The notes under the pieces are model-generated. The model saw only the letters and a list, made by a program, of their open reading frames with translations. It was not told the DNA's origin and ran no database searches. From assembly GCF_002858925.1 (NCBI RefSeq), contig NZ_PJRS01000046.1, positions 124,001-188,000 on the forward strand: a stretch of DNA of 64,000 nucleotides, in the 5' to 3' direction. A program made the translations under genes and the position numbers. Within the stretch, counting starts at the first letter, position 1, and each line of letters begins with the position of its first letter. The stretch is from Caulobacter zeae (GTDB lineage: Bacteria > Pseudomonadota > Alphaproteobacteria > Caulobacterales > Caulobacteraceae). Shown one piece after another: positions 7,912 to 19,703 of the stretch.

Positions 7912-9354
7912 ATGACCGACGCCGCCGCGCCGCAGCCCGCCGCCGTGACCCTGACCTCGGCGCAGCGGGCCCGGGCCATACTCGGCGGCTCGGCCGGCAA
8001 CCTGGTCGAATGGTACGACTGGTTCGCCTACGCCGCCTTCACCCTTTATTTCGCCCCGCACTTCTTCCCCAAGGGCGACCAGACCGTGCAGCTGCTTCAG
8101 GCGGCGGCGGTGTTCTTCCTGGGGTTCGTGGCCCGCCCCGTCGGAGCCTGGTTGATGGGGCACTACGCCGACCGCTCGGGACGCCGCGCGGCCCTGTCCG
8201 TCTCGGTGTCGCTGATGTGCGCCGGGGCGCTGATTATCGCCCTCACCCCCGACTACAAGACCATCGGCCTTTTCGCCCCGGCCGTGCTGCTGATCGCCCG
8301 CGTGCTGCAAGGCCTGTCGGTGGGCGGCGAATACGGCGCCAGCGCCACCTATATGAGCGAGATGGCCGGCAAGAGCCGCCGCGGCTTCTGGTCCAGCTTC
8401 CACTACGTGACCCTGATCGCCGGCCAGCTGATCGCGCTGGCCGTGCTGATCATCCTGCAACGCCTGCTGCACAAGGACGACCTGGCCGCGTGGGGCTGGC
8501 GCATCCCGTTCGTGATCGGGGCGCTACTGGCCGTAGTGGTGTTCTGGATCCGCCGGGGGCTGGACGAAAGCGCCTCGTTCAAGGCCGCCGACAAGCCGGC
8601 CGAGGGCATCGGCAAGGCCCAGCGCAACCTCGCCAGCCTGTTCTTCGTGCTGACCCTGGCGGCCGGCGGGTGGGTGCTGGCGCGGCCGGGCCTCCTGCCC
8701 CAGGTGCTGGCCGGCGCCTTCCTGGTGGCCTTCTTCGCCACCCTGATCGCGCCGCTGCTGCGCCGTCACCCGCGCGAGACCCTGATGATCCTGGGCCTAA
8801 CCGCCGGCGGCTCGCTGACCTTCTACGTCTACACCACCTACATGCAGAAGTTCCTGGTCAACACGGCCGGGTTCGACAAGGCCGCCGCCTCCGAGATCAG
8901 CGCGATCAGCATGATCGTATTCATGCTGATGCAGCCGCTCGCCGGCTGGCTGTCGGACAAGGTGGGCCGCAAGCCGCTGCTGATCGCCGCCTATGCCGGC
9001 GGGGCCCTGACCATCTGGCCGATCATGAGCGGCATCGCCGCCACCGACTCCATCGGCGTCGCTTTGGCCCTGATCATCGTCGGCATGACCTTCCAGTCGG
9101 GCTACACCTCGATCAGCGCCGTGGTGAAGGCCGAGCTGTTCCCGGCCCACGTGCGCGCCCTGGGCGTGGCCCTCCCCTACGCGGTCGCCAACGTGCTGTT
9201 CGGCGGCACCGCCGAGATGGTCGGCCTGGCCTTCAAGCACGGCGGGATCGAGAGCGGCTTCTACCTCTATGTCGCCGCGATCATGACGGTGGGCCTGGTC
9301 GTCTCGGTCCTGTTGCGTGACACCGCAAGACACAGCCTGATCGCCGAGGATTGA
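7912..9354 (+). CDS. MFS transporter, metabolite:H+ symporter (KgtP/ShiA-like)
   Basis: A 480-residue inner-membrane transporter with twelve predicted helices. It shows the metabolite:H+ symporter hallmarks: GNLVEWYDWFAYA in helix 1, GHYADRSGRRAAL in the loop between helices 2 and 3, RVLQGLSVGGEYGASATYM, and a second-half SDKVGRKPLL. These transporters import dicarboxylates such as 2-oxoglutarate or related acids with protons; the specific substrate cannot be read from sequence. The stop at 9354 lies 60 bases before the start of the DUF599 gene, so co-transcription is possible. Confidence 0.85.
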   Translation: MTDAAAPQPAAVTLTSAQRARAILGGSAGNLVEWYDWFAYAAFTLYFAPHFFPKGDQTVQLLQAAAVFFLGFVARPVGAWLMGHYADRSGRRAALSVSVSLMCAGALIIALTPDYKTIGLFAPAVLLIARVLQGLSVGGEYGASATYMSEMAGKSRRGFWSSFHYVTLIAGQLIALAVLIILQRLLHKDDLAAWGWRIPFVIGALLAVVVFWIRRGLDESASFKAADKPAEGIGKAQRNLASLFFVLTLAAGGWVLARPGLLPQVLAGAFLVAFFATLIAPLLRRHPRETLMILGLTAGGSLTFYVYTTYMQKFLVNTAGFDKAAASEISAISMIVFMLMQPLAGWLSDKVGRKPLLIAAYAGGALTIWPIMSGIAATDSIGVALALIIVGMTFQSGYTSISAVVKAELFPAHVRALGVALPYAVANVLFGGTAEMVGLAFKHGGIESGFYLYVAAIMTVGLVVSVLLRDTARHSLIAED

Positions 9355-9413
9355 CCCGCGCGCCCCGCCGGATATCCCCTGTCGTCGACTCTTGTTCCTG
9401 CGCAGCGCCCTTC

Positions 9414-10163
9414 ATGCCGATTCTCGACATCCTGGCCATCAGCCTCTTCGTCTTCGCCTGGCTGTTCTACGAGCCGCTGCTGCGGCGCCTGGGCCAGGGC
9501 AAGAACCTGATCAACACCGACATGACGGTGATCCGTCGCCGGTGGATGACCGAGATGGCGGTGCGCGAGGTCGCCCTGCTGGACGGCCAGCTCCTGGGCC
9601 ACGCCATCAACTCGGCCAGCTTCTTCGCCTCGTCAAACCTGATCCTGATCGCCGCGGCGGCCGGCGTGCTGTTCGGCGGCGACGCGGCGCTCAAGAGCGT
9701 CGAGGGCCTCAAGGTGCTGGCCGAGACCACGCCGGTGATGTTCCAGATCAAGCTGGGCCTCGTGCTGCTGACGCTGGCCCGGGGACTGCTCGACTTCATC
9801 TGGGCGCTGCGCCAGATGAACTATTGCCTGGCCGCCATCGGCGCGACGCCGATGTGGGCCCCGCCCGCCGTACTGGCCGAATATGCCGAGGCCGCCGGCG
9901 GCATCCTCAACCCGGCCCTGTCGGCCTTCAACGCTGGGGTGCGCGGCTACTACTTCGCCCTGGCGGCGGCCGCCTGGCTGCTGGGCCCCATCGCCTTCCT
10001 GACCGCCAGCGTCGGGGCGCTGGTCCTGCTGGTCTGGCGCCAGCGCCGCAGCCGCGCCTCGGTGGCCGTCCGCAAGGTCAGGCAGATCCTCGAGCGCCAG
10101 CCGGTGGTGCACGGCCCGCACATGCGGAACGGTGCGCAGGAGCCGCCGGAGGATCGGATCTAG
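9414..10163 (+). CDS. DUF599 membrane protein
   Basis: A 249-residue membrane protein of the DUF599 family. The ATG at 9414 starts directly at a first membrane helix (MPILDILAISLFVFAWLFY), so I prefer it to a TTG at 9351 that overlaps the previous stop codon. Motifs include NTDMTVIRRRWM near the N-terminus, a helix with FASSNLILIAAAAG, and the QMNYCLAAIGA segment typical of the family. Four helices are expected. Function is unknown. The C-terminus is basic (VWRQRRSRASVAVRKVR). Confidence 0.8.
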   Translation: MPILDILAISLFVFAWLFYEPLLRRLGQGKNLINTDMTVIRRRWMTEMAVREVALLDGQLLGHAINSASFFASSNLILIAAAAGVLFGGDAALKSVEGLKVLAETTPVMFQIKLGLVLLTLARGLLDFIWALRQMNYCLAAIGATPMWAPPAVLAEYAEAAGGILNPALSAFNAGVRGYYFALAAAAWLLGPIAFLTASVGALVLLVWRQRRSRASVAVRKVRQILERQPVVHGPHMRNGAQEPPEDRI

Positions 10164-10170
10164 TCGAAAG

Positions 10171-10290
10171 GAACCTCCCCCTGTGGGGGAGGCGATCGCG
10201 CAGCGATCGGTGGGGGGAAGACTTTCAAACGCCTCGAAAGCTGAAAACGTCCCCCCCTCCGGCCACCTCCCCCAGCGGGGGAGGATTTCT
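10171..10290. repeat. Interspersed repeat, two C-rich hairpins in a convergent intergenic space
   Basis: A left hairpin (CCTCCCCC-tgt-GGGGGAGG from 10174) and a right hairpin (CCTCCCCC-agc-GGGGGAGG at about 10266-10284) frame about 75 bases with GCGATCGC-cag-CGATCG. The left hairpin matches the copy at 3.04 kb over 20 bases. It lies between the DUF599 and yjbR genes and may terminate both. Confidence 0.75.
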
Positions 10291-10291
10291 C

Positions 10292-10638
10292 TTACAGCCC
10301 CAGTTGCACCCGCACCTTCTTCGTCAGCTTGGCCGCGACCAGCGCATGCGCCGTCTTCAGCCAGTCGGCGACCTCGGCGTCGTCGAACGAGGCCAGGTCG
10401 TCGAGCTTCACCCACTTGGCGCGGGCGAGATACGGCGCCGGGATCGCCCGCCGCGTCTGCGTCAGCACCTCGAAGGCGACGTCCGAGACCTTGAACGACA
10501 CCCCGCCCTGGGCCGCGCCCGGCCCCATGACGGCGAACATCTTGTCGCCGACCTTGTAGACCTGGTCGTCGCCCCACTGGACGGTCACGGTCGCCGCCGG
10601 CAGCGCCATGGCGGCGGCGTGAAAGGCCTCGGGGCTCA

Positions 10639-10639
<1 letters not shown>
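10292..10639 (-). CDS. MmcQ/YjbR family protein
   Basis: A 115-residue protein of the MmcQ/YjbR fold (double-wing, CyaY-like). Recognisable parts are the N-terminal MALPAATVTVQWGDDQVYKVGDKMFAVMG, the central SFKVSDVAFEVL and APYLARAKWVKLDD, and a helical C-terminus LKTAHALVAAKLTKK. Family members are described as DNA-binding-like, but the molecular role is unproven. Its ATG overlaps the msrA stop (ATGA at 10639), so it is translationally coupled to msrA. Confidence 0.85.
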
Positions 10640-11289
<650 letters not shown>

Positions 11290-11446
11290 GGCGGGGCCTT
11301 TCGGAGGCGGGAGTTCCTTGCCCGCCGATATAAGTCGTCGCAGCGTCGTTTTCACCCCGTAACGGCGCTTGCTACGAGTCGCTGCCTGAGTATATTGCGC
11401 CCCTTCCCGCGCCGGGGGTCTCAACCCCCCCCGACCCGAGTGCGCT

Positions 11447-11536
11447 GGTGAGGTGGCCGAGTGGTTGAAGGCGCACGCCTGGAACGCGTGTATAGGGGAA
11501 ACTCTATCGAGGGTTCGAATCCCTCTCTCACCGCCA
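11447..11536 (+). tRNA. tRNA-Ser(GGA)
   Basis: A 90-base type II tRNA. The acceptor strand GGTGAGG (11447-11453) pairs with TCTCACC before discriminator G and an encoded CCA (11534-11536). The anticodon stem CACGC/GCGTG encloses the loop CTGGAAC with anticodon GGA at 11481-11483. The long variable arm (TATAGGGGAAACTCTATC) and the TTCGAAT T-loop are typical of tRNA-Ser. It reads UCC/UCU. Confidence 0.97.
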
Positions 11537-11610
11537 CCACTTTCCTCTTCGAAATCGTTGTTCCGTCGAGTTTCGTGGCCGCCCGCGTGCGTCCGGCGTA
11601 GAACCACGGC

Positions 11611-12141
11611 ATGATCCGCGCCGCCGCTCTCATCGCCGCCCTGAGCCTCTCCATGACGACCGCCGCCCTGGCCGCCCCGACCGTCGTGACCTCGCCCGAG
11701 CCGCTGCCCGTCGCGCACGACAAGCCGCGCGTGTTCCTGGGCGGCAGCATCGACATGGGCAAGGCCGTCGACTGGCAGGCCCAGATGATCGCCGCCCTGG
11801 CCGACCAGGACCTGGTGATCCTCAACCCGCGCCGTCCGGACTGGAACCCGGCCTGGAAGCCGGTCGCCGACGAGCCCGAGTTCCGCCGCCAGGTGGAATG
11901 GGAACTGGCCGCGCTCGAAACCGCCGACGTCATCGTGCTCTACCTGACGCCGGGCTCGCAGGCGCCGATCAGCCTGCTGGAGATGGGCCTCCACGCGCGG
12001 ACCGGTAAGCTGGTCGTGCTTTGCCCCGACGGCTTCTGGCGCAAGGGCAATGTCGACATCACCGCGCAGAAGTATGGGGTCAAGCAGGTGGAGACGCTGG
12101 ACGCCCTGATCGCCGAGGTGAAGGCGCGGGTGAAGCGGTAA
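11611..12141 (+). CDS. Exported nucleoside 2-deoxyribosyltransferase-like protein
   Basis: A 176-residue protein with an N-terminal signal peptide (MIRAAALIAALSLSMTTAALA) followed by a nucleoside 2-deoxyribosyltransferase-like domain: VFLGGSIDMGKAVDWQ at the nucleotide-binding loop, LNPRRPDWNP, a helix with EFRRQVEWELAALETADVIVLYL, and ISLLEMGLHA with a glutamate where the family's catalytic glutamate sits. The family normally acts in the cytoplasm on nucleosides or as a nucleotide-processing effector domain, so the signal peptide is unusual. Immediately downstream of tRNA-Ser; no partner gene is visible. Confidence 0.7.
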   Translation: MIRAAALIAALSLSMTTAALAAPTVVTSPEPLPVAHDKPRVFLGGSIDMGKAVDWQAQMIAALADQDLVILNPRRPDWNPAWKPVADEPEFRRQVEWELAALETADVIVLYLTPGSQAPISLLEMGLHARTGKLVVLCPDGFWRKGNVDITAQKYGVKQVETLDALIAEVKARVKR

Positions 12142-12149
12142 CGCCTGCG

Positions 12150-12255
12150 GCGCTCCCCCTCAGTCGCTCCGCGACAGCTCCCCCAGAGGGGGAGCATCTC
12201 GGCGCTCCAGATCCTCCCCTCTGGGGGAGGTTGCCCAGAGGGCCGGAGGGGGCCG
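12150..12255. repeat. Interspersed repeat with CTCCCCCAGAGGGGGAG hairpins
   Basis: Two hairpins in a row (CTCCCCC-aga-GGGGGAG near 12178-12195, and CCTCCCCTCTGGGGGAGG near 12213-12231) lie between two convergent genes, flanked by GACAGC and GGCCGGAGGGGGCC. The GACAGCTCCCCCAGAGGGGG core is shared with the copy at 44.05 kb. Confidence 0.75.
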
Positions 12256-12266
12256 CCGCCAGGCGG

Positions 12267-13847
12267 CTAAAGCCCCACCGCCCGCTCCACGCCGATCCCC
12301 TCCAGGAAATCCTCGTCGTGGCTGACGACCAGCAGCGCGCCGTCGTAGCCGGACAGCGCCGCTTCCACGGCCGCCACCGAGTCGAGGTCCAGGTGGTTGG
12401 TCGGCTCGTCCAGGATCAGCAGCTGCGGCGGGGTCGGGCCGGCCAGCACGCAGGCCAGGGCCGCGCGCAGGCGCTCGCCGCCGCTCAGGGCGCCGGCCAG
12501 CCGGTCGGCGGCGCTGTTGCGGAACAGGAAGCGGGCCAGGGCGGCCTGGGCCAGGTTGCGATCGGCGCTGGGGTGCAGGCGCAGGAAGGCCTGCAACAGC
12601 GTCTCGCCGTCGCGCAGGATCGCCAGCTGCTGGTCGAGCATCACCGCCGGGACGCCGCGCGTCACCGTGCCCGCCGTCGGCGCCAGCACCCCGGCAGCGA
12701 GGTTCAGCAGCGTGGACTTGCCCGCGCCGTTGGGGCCGCGCACGGCCACCCGCTCGGGGCCGGCGATGCGCAGGCTCTCACCCGAAAGCACCGCTGGGCG
12801 GCCGGGCCAGGCGAAGGCGACATCCTCCATGGCCAGCACCAGCCGCCCCGCCGGCAGGCCGGTCGGCGGCAAATCAAAGCCCAGGGTCCGGGCGCGCTCG
12901 ACGCGGGCCTGCGCCGTCTCCACCGCCTCGCGGGCGCTGGTCTGCAGGCGTTCGGCCAGCCGGCGCTCCTTGCCGCCGGTGTTCTCGGCCCGCTCGGCCC
13001 GGGCCCCGAGCAGGATCTTGGGCTCCGATCCCTTGGCGGCGAAGCGCTTGCCGGCGGCGTCGCGGCGGACCTTGCGCTCTAGCGCGGCCTGGGCCTCGCG
13101 GGCGGCGCGGCGCTCGTCGCGCTCGGCGCTCTCTAGCGCGCGCCCGGCCGCCTCGACCTCAGCCGCCTTGCGCTCGGCATAGAGGTCGTAGCCGCCGCCA
13201 TAGCTGGCCGCGCCCAGGCTGGTGATCTCGACGATGCGGTCCATGCCGCGCAGCAGGGACCGGTCGTGGCTGGCGACGATCGCCCCGCCCTTCCAGCGGG
13301 CCAGCACCTGCCCCACCAGATCGCGGGCCTGGGCGTCCAGGTGATTGGTCGGCTCGTCCAGCAGGATCAGGTCTGGCGCGGCCAGCAGCAACGCCGCCAG
13401 GCCGGCGCGGGTCTGCTGACCGCCGCTGAGCGCCGTGGCCGGACGATCCGGATCCAGGCCCTGAAGGCCGACCTCCGCCAGCGCCTCGTCCAACCGCGAC
13501 GGCAGGGTCCAGTCGGCCTCGGCGAAGTCGACGTCGTCGCCCTGCCCCGCCTCGATGCGCGACAGCCGCCGCCAGGCTTCACCCACGCCCAGGCGGTCGG
13601 CCAGGATCGCGTCCTCCGGCAGGTCGGGCGTCTGGTCGAGCACGCCGATCGTCCCCGTGCGCGCGACGGCGCCGGCCAGGGGCGCACGCAGCCCCGCGAT
13701 CAGCGCCAGCAGGGTCGACTTGCCCGCGCCGTTGCGACCGACAAGGCCGACGCGCTCGGCGCCGACCGACAGGTTCAGGTTTTCGAAGAGGACGCGGCCG
13801 TCAGGCGCGGCAGCGGAAACGGATTCCAGAGTGATGAAGGCAGGCAT
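12267..13847 (-). CDS. ABC-F family ATP-binding protein
   Basis: A 526-residue soluble protein with two ABC ATPase domains and no membrane helices, the ABC-F pattern of ribosome-associated ATPases such as Uup, EttA and antibiotic target-protection proteins. Domain 1 has Walker A GRNGAGKST, signature LSGGQQ and Walker B LILLDEPTNHLD. A charged linker with paired basic helices (about residues 215-300) follows. Domain 2 has GPNGAGKST, LSGGERLR and LLILDEPTNHLD. The glutamate after both Walker B motifs is intact, so ATP hydrolysis is expected. The exact subfamily is not clear. A short open frame overlaps its start (see findings). Confidence 0.9.
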   Translation of the reverse strand: MPAFITLESVSAAAPDGRVLFENLNLSVGAERVGLVGRNGAGKSTLLALIAGLRAPLAGAVARTGTIGVLDQTPDLPEDAILADRLGVGEAWRRLSRIEAGQGDDVDFAEADWTLPSRLDEALAEVGLQGLDPDRPATALSGGQQTRAGLAALLLAAPDLILLDEPTNHLDAQARDLVGQVLARWKGGAIVASHDRSLLRGMDRIVEITSLGAASYGGGYDLYAERKAAEVEAAGRALESAERDERRAAREAQAALERKVRRDAAGKRFAAKGSEPKILLGARAERAENTGGKERRLAERLQTSAREAVETAQARVERARTLGFDLPPTGLPAGRLVLAMEDVAFAWPGRPAVLSGESLRIAGPERVAVRGPNGAGKSTLLNLAAGVLAPTAGTVTRGVPAVMLDQQLAILRDGETLLQAFLRLHPSADRNLAQAALARFLFRNSAADRLAGALSGGERLRAALACVLAGPTPPQLLILDEPTNHLDLDSVAAVEAALSGYDGALLVVSHDEDFLEGIGVERAVGL

Positions 13848-13965
13848 GGGAAACCACGAACAGGGAAACGGGAAGGACGAAGCGGTCTTCCGTCTGGCTG
13901 ATCATGGCGGCCTCCATCATGGGTAGAACGGCGGATGTAGAGGCTGCGAGGTCGCTGGGCAAGCG

Positions 13966-14616
13966 TCAGCACAGGCCGTCGCGCAGCCGCGGCTGGCTGG
14001 CCCGGCCGTCGCGATAGGCCCGGCAGCGCGACTGCTTGCGGGCCTCCTCGGCATAGGGAGGGGGCGGCGGGGGCGCGCCCCGCGGCACGAACTTCGGCGG
14101 CTTGCGAGGGCCGGCATCGGCGTTCTCCTTCGGGATCCTGTCGGCGAAGCCGCCCCAGCACTTGTCCTTCTCCTCGTCGGTCAGGTGCTCGCTGGAGAGG
14201 CCCTTGCACGCACGGTGATAGCGGCCCCAGCGGAAGTTCGGGTTGCCCTCGATCAGCTTCCAGCGGTCGACGTCCCTGGGGTCGAGCTTCCACGCCGGGT
14301 CGATCGCCGGCGCAGCGGGTCCGGCGGCCGGAGCGGCCTCTCCTTCGCCGGACCCGCCAACCGCGCCGGCCGCGGACTGGCGCTGTGAAGACGCCTCGCG
14401 CGACCGGGCGGAAGACGACGCCTTGGCCGGCGCGCGCTTCTCGGCGGGAGGCGGCTCGTCCTCCAGCCTGTCGATCTCGAACAGCATGGGCGGGATCTCC
14501 GAAGGCGGCGTCCCGCGCTCGGCCAGCATCAGCAGGCCGATCAGCAGCAGGTTCGCCGCCACGCCCGCGGGGACCGCGATCGCCCATCGTCCAGCGCCTG
14601 TCCGCACCCGCCCCAT
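13966..14616 (-). CDS. Hypothetical protein with one N-terminal membrane helix
   Basis: A 216-residue protein if started at ATG 14616; the frame is open further upstream. A single membrane helix (about 11-32, IAVPAGVAANLLLIGLLML) is followed by an acidic then Ala/Ser/Pro-rich linker and a C-terminal region with four cysteines in HRACKG, KDKCWGG, SRCRAY and a terminal DGLC. The layout recalls proline-rich TonB-like or division-related bitopic proteins, but I do not recognise a family. A soluble periplasmic domain is inferred. It is divergent from uvrA across the SOS-box region. Confidence 0.6.
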   Translation of the reverse strand: MGRVRTGAGRWAIAVPAGVAANLLLIGLLMLAERGTPPSEIPPMLFEIDRLEDEPPPAEKRAPAKASSSARSREASSQRQSAAGAVGGSGEGEAAPAAGPAAPAIDPAWKLDPRDVDRWKLIEGNPNFRWGRYHRACKGLSSEHLTDEEKDKCWGGFADRIPKENADAGPRKPPKFVPRGAPPPPPPYAEEARKQSRCRAYRDGRASQPRLRDGLC

Positions 14617-14766
14617 CGCCCGCCACCGAAGATTGCCCGACGGCGAGTGCTCACGCTTCGATGGCGTCCGAAATTCGACCGCGCGGCGCCCGCTTTGCGC
14701 CCTTCGCGGCCCCATCTGCTGACATCTGGTGTCAGCAGGATTGGCAGCAGGATGGCTGCGGCATTT

Positions 14767-14781
14767 GTTCGCATCTTGTTC
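14767..14781 (+). promoter_or_regulatory. LexA (SOS) box upstream of uvrA
   Basis: GTTC-GCATCTT-GTTC is a perfect match to the alphaproteobacterial LexA consensus GTTC-N7-GTTC. It lies about 90 bases before the uvrA start, in the gap shared with a divergent gene. uvrA is a classical SOS gene, so DNA-damage induction is expected. Confidence 0.85.
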
Positions 14782-14871
14782 TTGTGTTAATGCCGCGCCA
14801 GAACCCTACATATAGCCGCTGCGCCGCTCCCCACGCGGCTCCCAATCCGACCTTCGAGCGTTCCGGACACC

Positions 14872-17781
<2,910 letters not shown>

Positions 17782-17801
17782 CGCACGGACCTGGAAACAG
17801 G

Positions 17802-17833
17802 AAAGGCCGGCGGATCGCTCCGCCGGCCTTTTT
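17802..17833 (+). terminator. Rho-independent terminator of uvrA
   Basis: AAAGGCCGGCGGA and TCCGCCGGCCTTT form a perfect stem around the loop TCGC, followed by a T-run on the plus strand. The A-run on the left makes it also usable by the convergent membrane-protein gene ending at 17855. Confidence 0.9.
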
Positions 17834-17854
17834 CATTGTGCTGCCCGGCAAGGC

Positions 17855-18775
17855 TCAGGCGAAGGTGTCGCTGGCGCTTTCCACGTCGACGGCGATCTGG
17901 CGATAGATGAAGGCCGAGGGCGTGTAGATCGTCACGCTGGTCAGCACCGCGATCAGGCCGCCGACCGCCAGGCTGAGGATGCCCGTGGGCGTCATCAGGC
18001 TTTCCAGCGAGGTGGTCTGCGACTGCATCAGCGTGCCCAGGGTCTCCATGTTGAAGCCGCTCAGGGCGCCGCCCAGCAGGGTCACGATCAGGAACAGCAG
18101 CAGATAGACGACGACGGCCAGGATGGTCGCCACGACATAGGCGCCGAACATCGGCCAGAAGCGACCCTTGGTCAGGGCCATGGAGCCGAAGATGTCGATC
18201 TTCCCCTTGGCGAAGGTCAGCACGTTGGCCAGCGACAGGCGGACGGCGAAATAGATCAGCGCGCCCAGGCCGGCCGGCACCAGCACGATGGCCGCCAGGC
18301 CGCCGACGGGCTTGGACACCGCCGCCAGGATGCCGATGACCACCGCCACGCCCAGGACGATGCCGATGTAGCCGGCGAAGAACAGCAGGACCATCAGGAT
18401 GGACACGCCGGCCTGGCGCAGCTCGTCGGCGCCGAAGCGCAGATAGGCCTTGTCGTTGTCGGCCGGGCGCAGCGTCGCGCGATAGATGGCCGCCATCAGC
18501 ACCGAGTAGAAGACGATGCTGTAGACCATCGAGCACGCCATGGCCGGGACAAGCCCGCCCATCATCCGCAGGGTCTCGGCCGGGTCAGGCTGGGCGTTGG
18601 TCTGGCTGAGATTGGCGAAGGCTTCCAGCTGCGGGCCGAACAGGCCCACGGTGATCACCGCCACCACGGCCGAAACGATGGTCGAGATCAGCACCCAGGC
18701 CCCCACGGCCTTGGGATGCTCGCGCACGATGCCGAAGCCGGAAATGGCCGCGTCCGTCGCCGAGAAGGTCTTCAT
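17855..18775 (-). CDS. Multi-pass membrane protein, member 1 of a four-gene family
   Basis: A 306-residue membrane protein with about six helices. I choose ATG 18775 because AAGGGG lies five bases upstream; ATG 18778 is adjacent. The N-terminus (FSATDAAISGFGIVREHPKAVGAWVLIS) and the core motif LTFAKGKIDIFGSMALTKGRFWPMFG are the family marks shared with the next three genes. It also has the LRFGADELRQ segment found in member 2 as LRLGADEVRL. I know no characterised homologue; the architecture resembles integral membrane domains seen in glycerophosphodiester phosphodiesterase-associated proteins. Confidence 0.65.
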   Translation of the reverse strand: MKTFSATDAAISGFGIVREHPKAVGAWVLISTIVSAVVAVITVGLFGPQLEAFANLSQTNAQPDPAETLRMMGGLVPAMACSMVYSIVFYSVLMAAIYRATLRPADNDKAYLRFGADELRQAGVSILMVLLFFAGYIGIVLGVAVVIGILAAVSKPVGGLAAIVLVPAGLGALIYFAVRLSLANVLTFAKGKIDIFGSMALTKGRFWPMFGAYVVATILAVVVYLLLFLIVTLLGGALSGFNMETLGTLMQSQTTSLESLMTPTGILSLAVGGLIAVLTSVTIYTPSAFIYRQIAVDVESASDTFA

Positions 18776-18843
18776 CATAGCCCCTTGCAAACCCTAGTGA
18801 CGCCAGGGGTAACAAGCTTCGGGGCGGAACGACAGACCCGGGT

Positions 18844-19701
18844 TCAAATATCGGGATGCAGCTGCCGATAGGCGCGGGCCGGGCCGGCCGTCAGGATCAC
18901 CGTCTGGACGGTGACGATCAGCGGCGCGATCAGCAGGTTGACCAGCAGGCCCAGGATCACGAACAGCTTGGTCCCGCCGCCGATCAGGGCGATCACGCCG
19001 GTCAGCAGGCCGCCGACCAGCGACATCGCCATGGTCGCGCCCAGCGCCATCAGCAGGTTCAGCACGAACATGCCCAGCAGGCCCCAGAAGTGGCCATGGG
19101 TCAGCACCCACGACTCGCGGACGTTGATGCGGCCCTCGGCGAAGGTCTGGGGCGACAGCAGCGACAGGCGCACGCCCACCCACATCGACAGGCCGATCAC
19201 CGCCAGGCCGCCAAGGAAGGCGATCCAGGCCGAAAGGCCGCGCGCGCCGGCGCCGGCGACCGTGGCGGTCAGCAGGGTCAGGGCGCCGCTGGGGATGGCG
19301 GTGACGAACAGCGCCGTGGCCCAGGCGATCAGGGCCACCACGAACAGCCGGACCTCGTCGGCGCCCAGGCGCAGATAGGCGCCCTGGTTCTGCTCGGGAT
19401 GCATGACCGAGCGCAGGATCGCGCCGGCCAGCACCGCGCTCATGGCGGCGGCCAGCAGGATGATCAGCGCCATCGCCCCGCCCAGGTGCGAGATCAGCTG
19501 CAACACCTCGCGCGGGTCGGCCGTGAACCGGGTCTGGGCCAGGTCGCGCCGCACCTCGTCGCCGAACACGGCGACCAGCAGCACCGACAGCAGGATCAGC
19601 GAGCCAAGGTACAGCCCGCCCCAGATCAGCAGGGAGACGGGGTGGCGGCGCATGGTGCGCGGCCCTTCGAGGGCGGCGGCGACGGGCGACAAGACGATCA
19701 T
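18844..19701 (-). CDS. Multi-pass membrane protein, member 2 of a four-gene family
   Basis: A 285-residue membrane protein starting at ATG 19701. It shares the family layout with its neighbours: a basic N-terminus before helix 1 (EGPRTMRRHPVSLLIWGGLY), the AYLRLGADEVRLF segment, and the core motif QTFAEGRINVRESWVLTHGHFWGLLG. Its ATG lies two bases after the stop of member 3 (TGATCATG), so the two are translationally linked. The C-terminus ends in ARAYRQLHPDI, comparable to AFIYRQI in member 1 and ASVYRSLKP in member 4. Confidence 0.65.
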   Translation of the reverse strand: MIVLSPVAAALEGPRTMRRHPVSLLIWGGLYLGSLILLSVLLVAVFGDEVRRDLAQTRFTADPREVLQLISHLGGAMALIILLAAAMSAVLAGAILRSVMHPEQNQGAYLRLGADEVRLFVVALIAWATALFVTAIPSGALTLLTATVAGAGARGLSAWIAFLGGLAVIGLSMWVGVRLSLLSPQTFAEGRINVRESWVLTHGHFWGLLGMFVLNLLMALGATMAMSLVGGLLTGVIALIGGGTKLFVILGLLVNLLIAPLIVTVQTVILTAGPARAYRQLHPDI

Positions 19702-19703
19702 GA

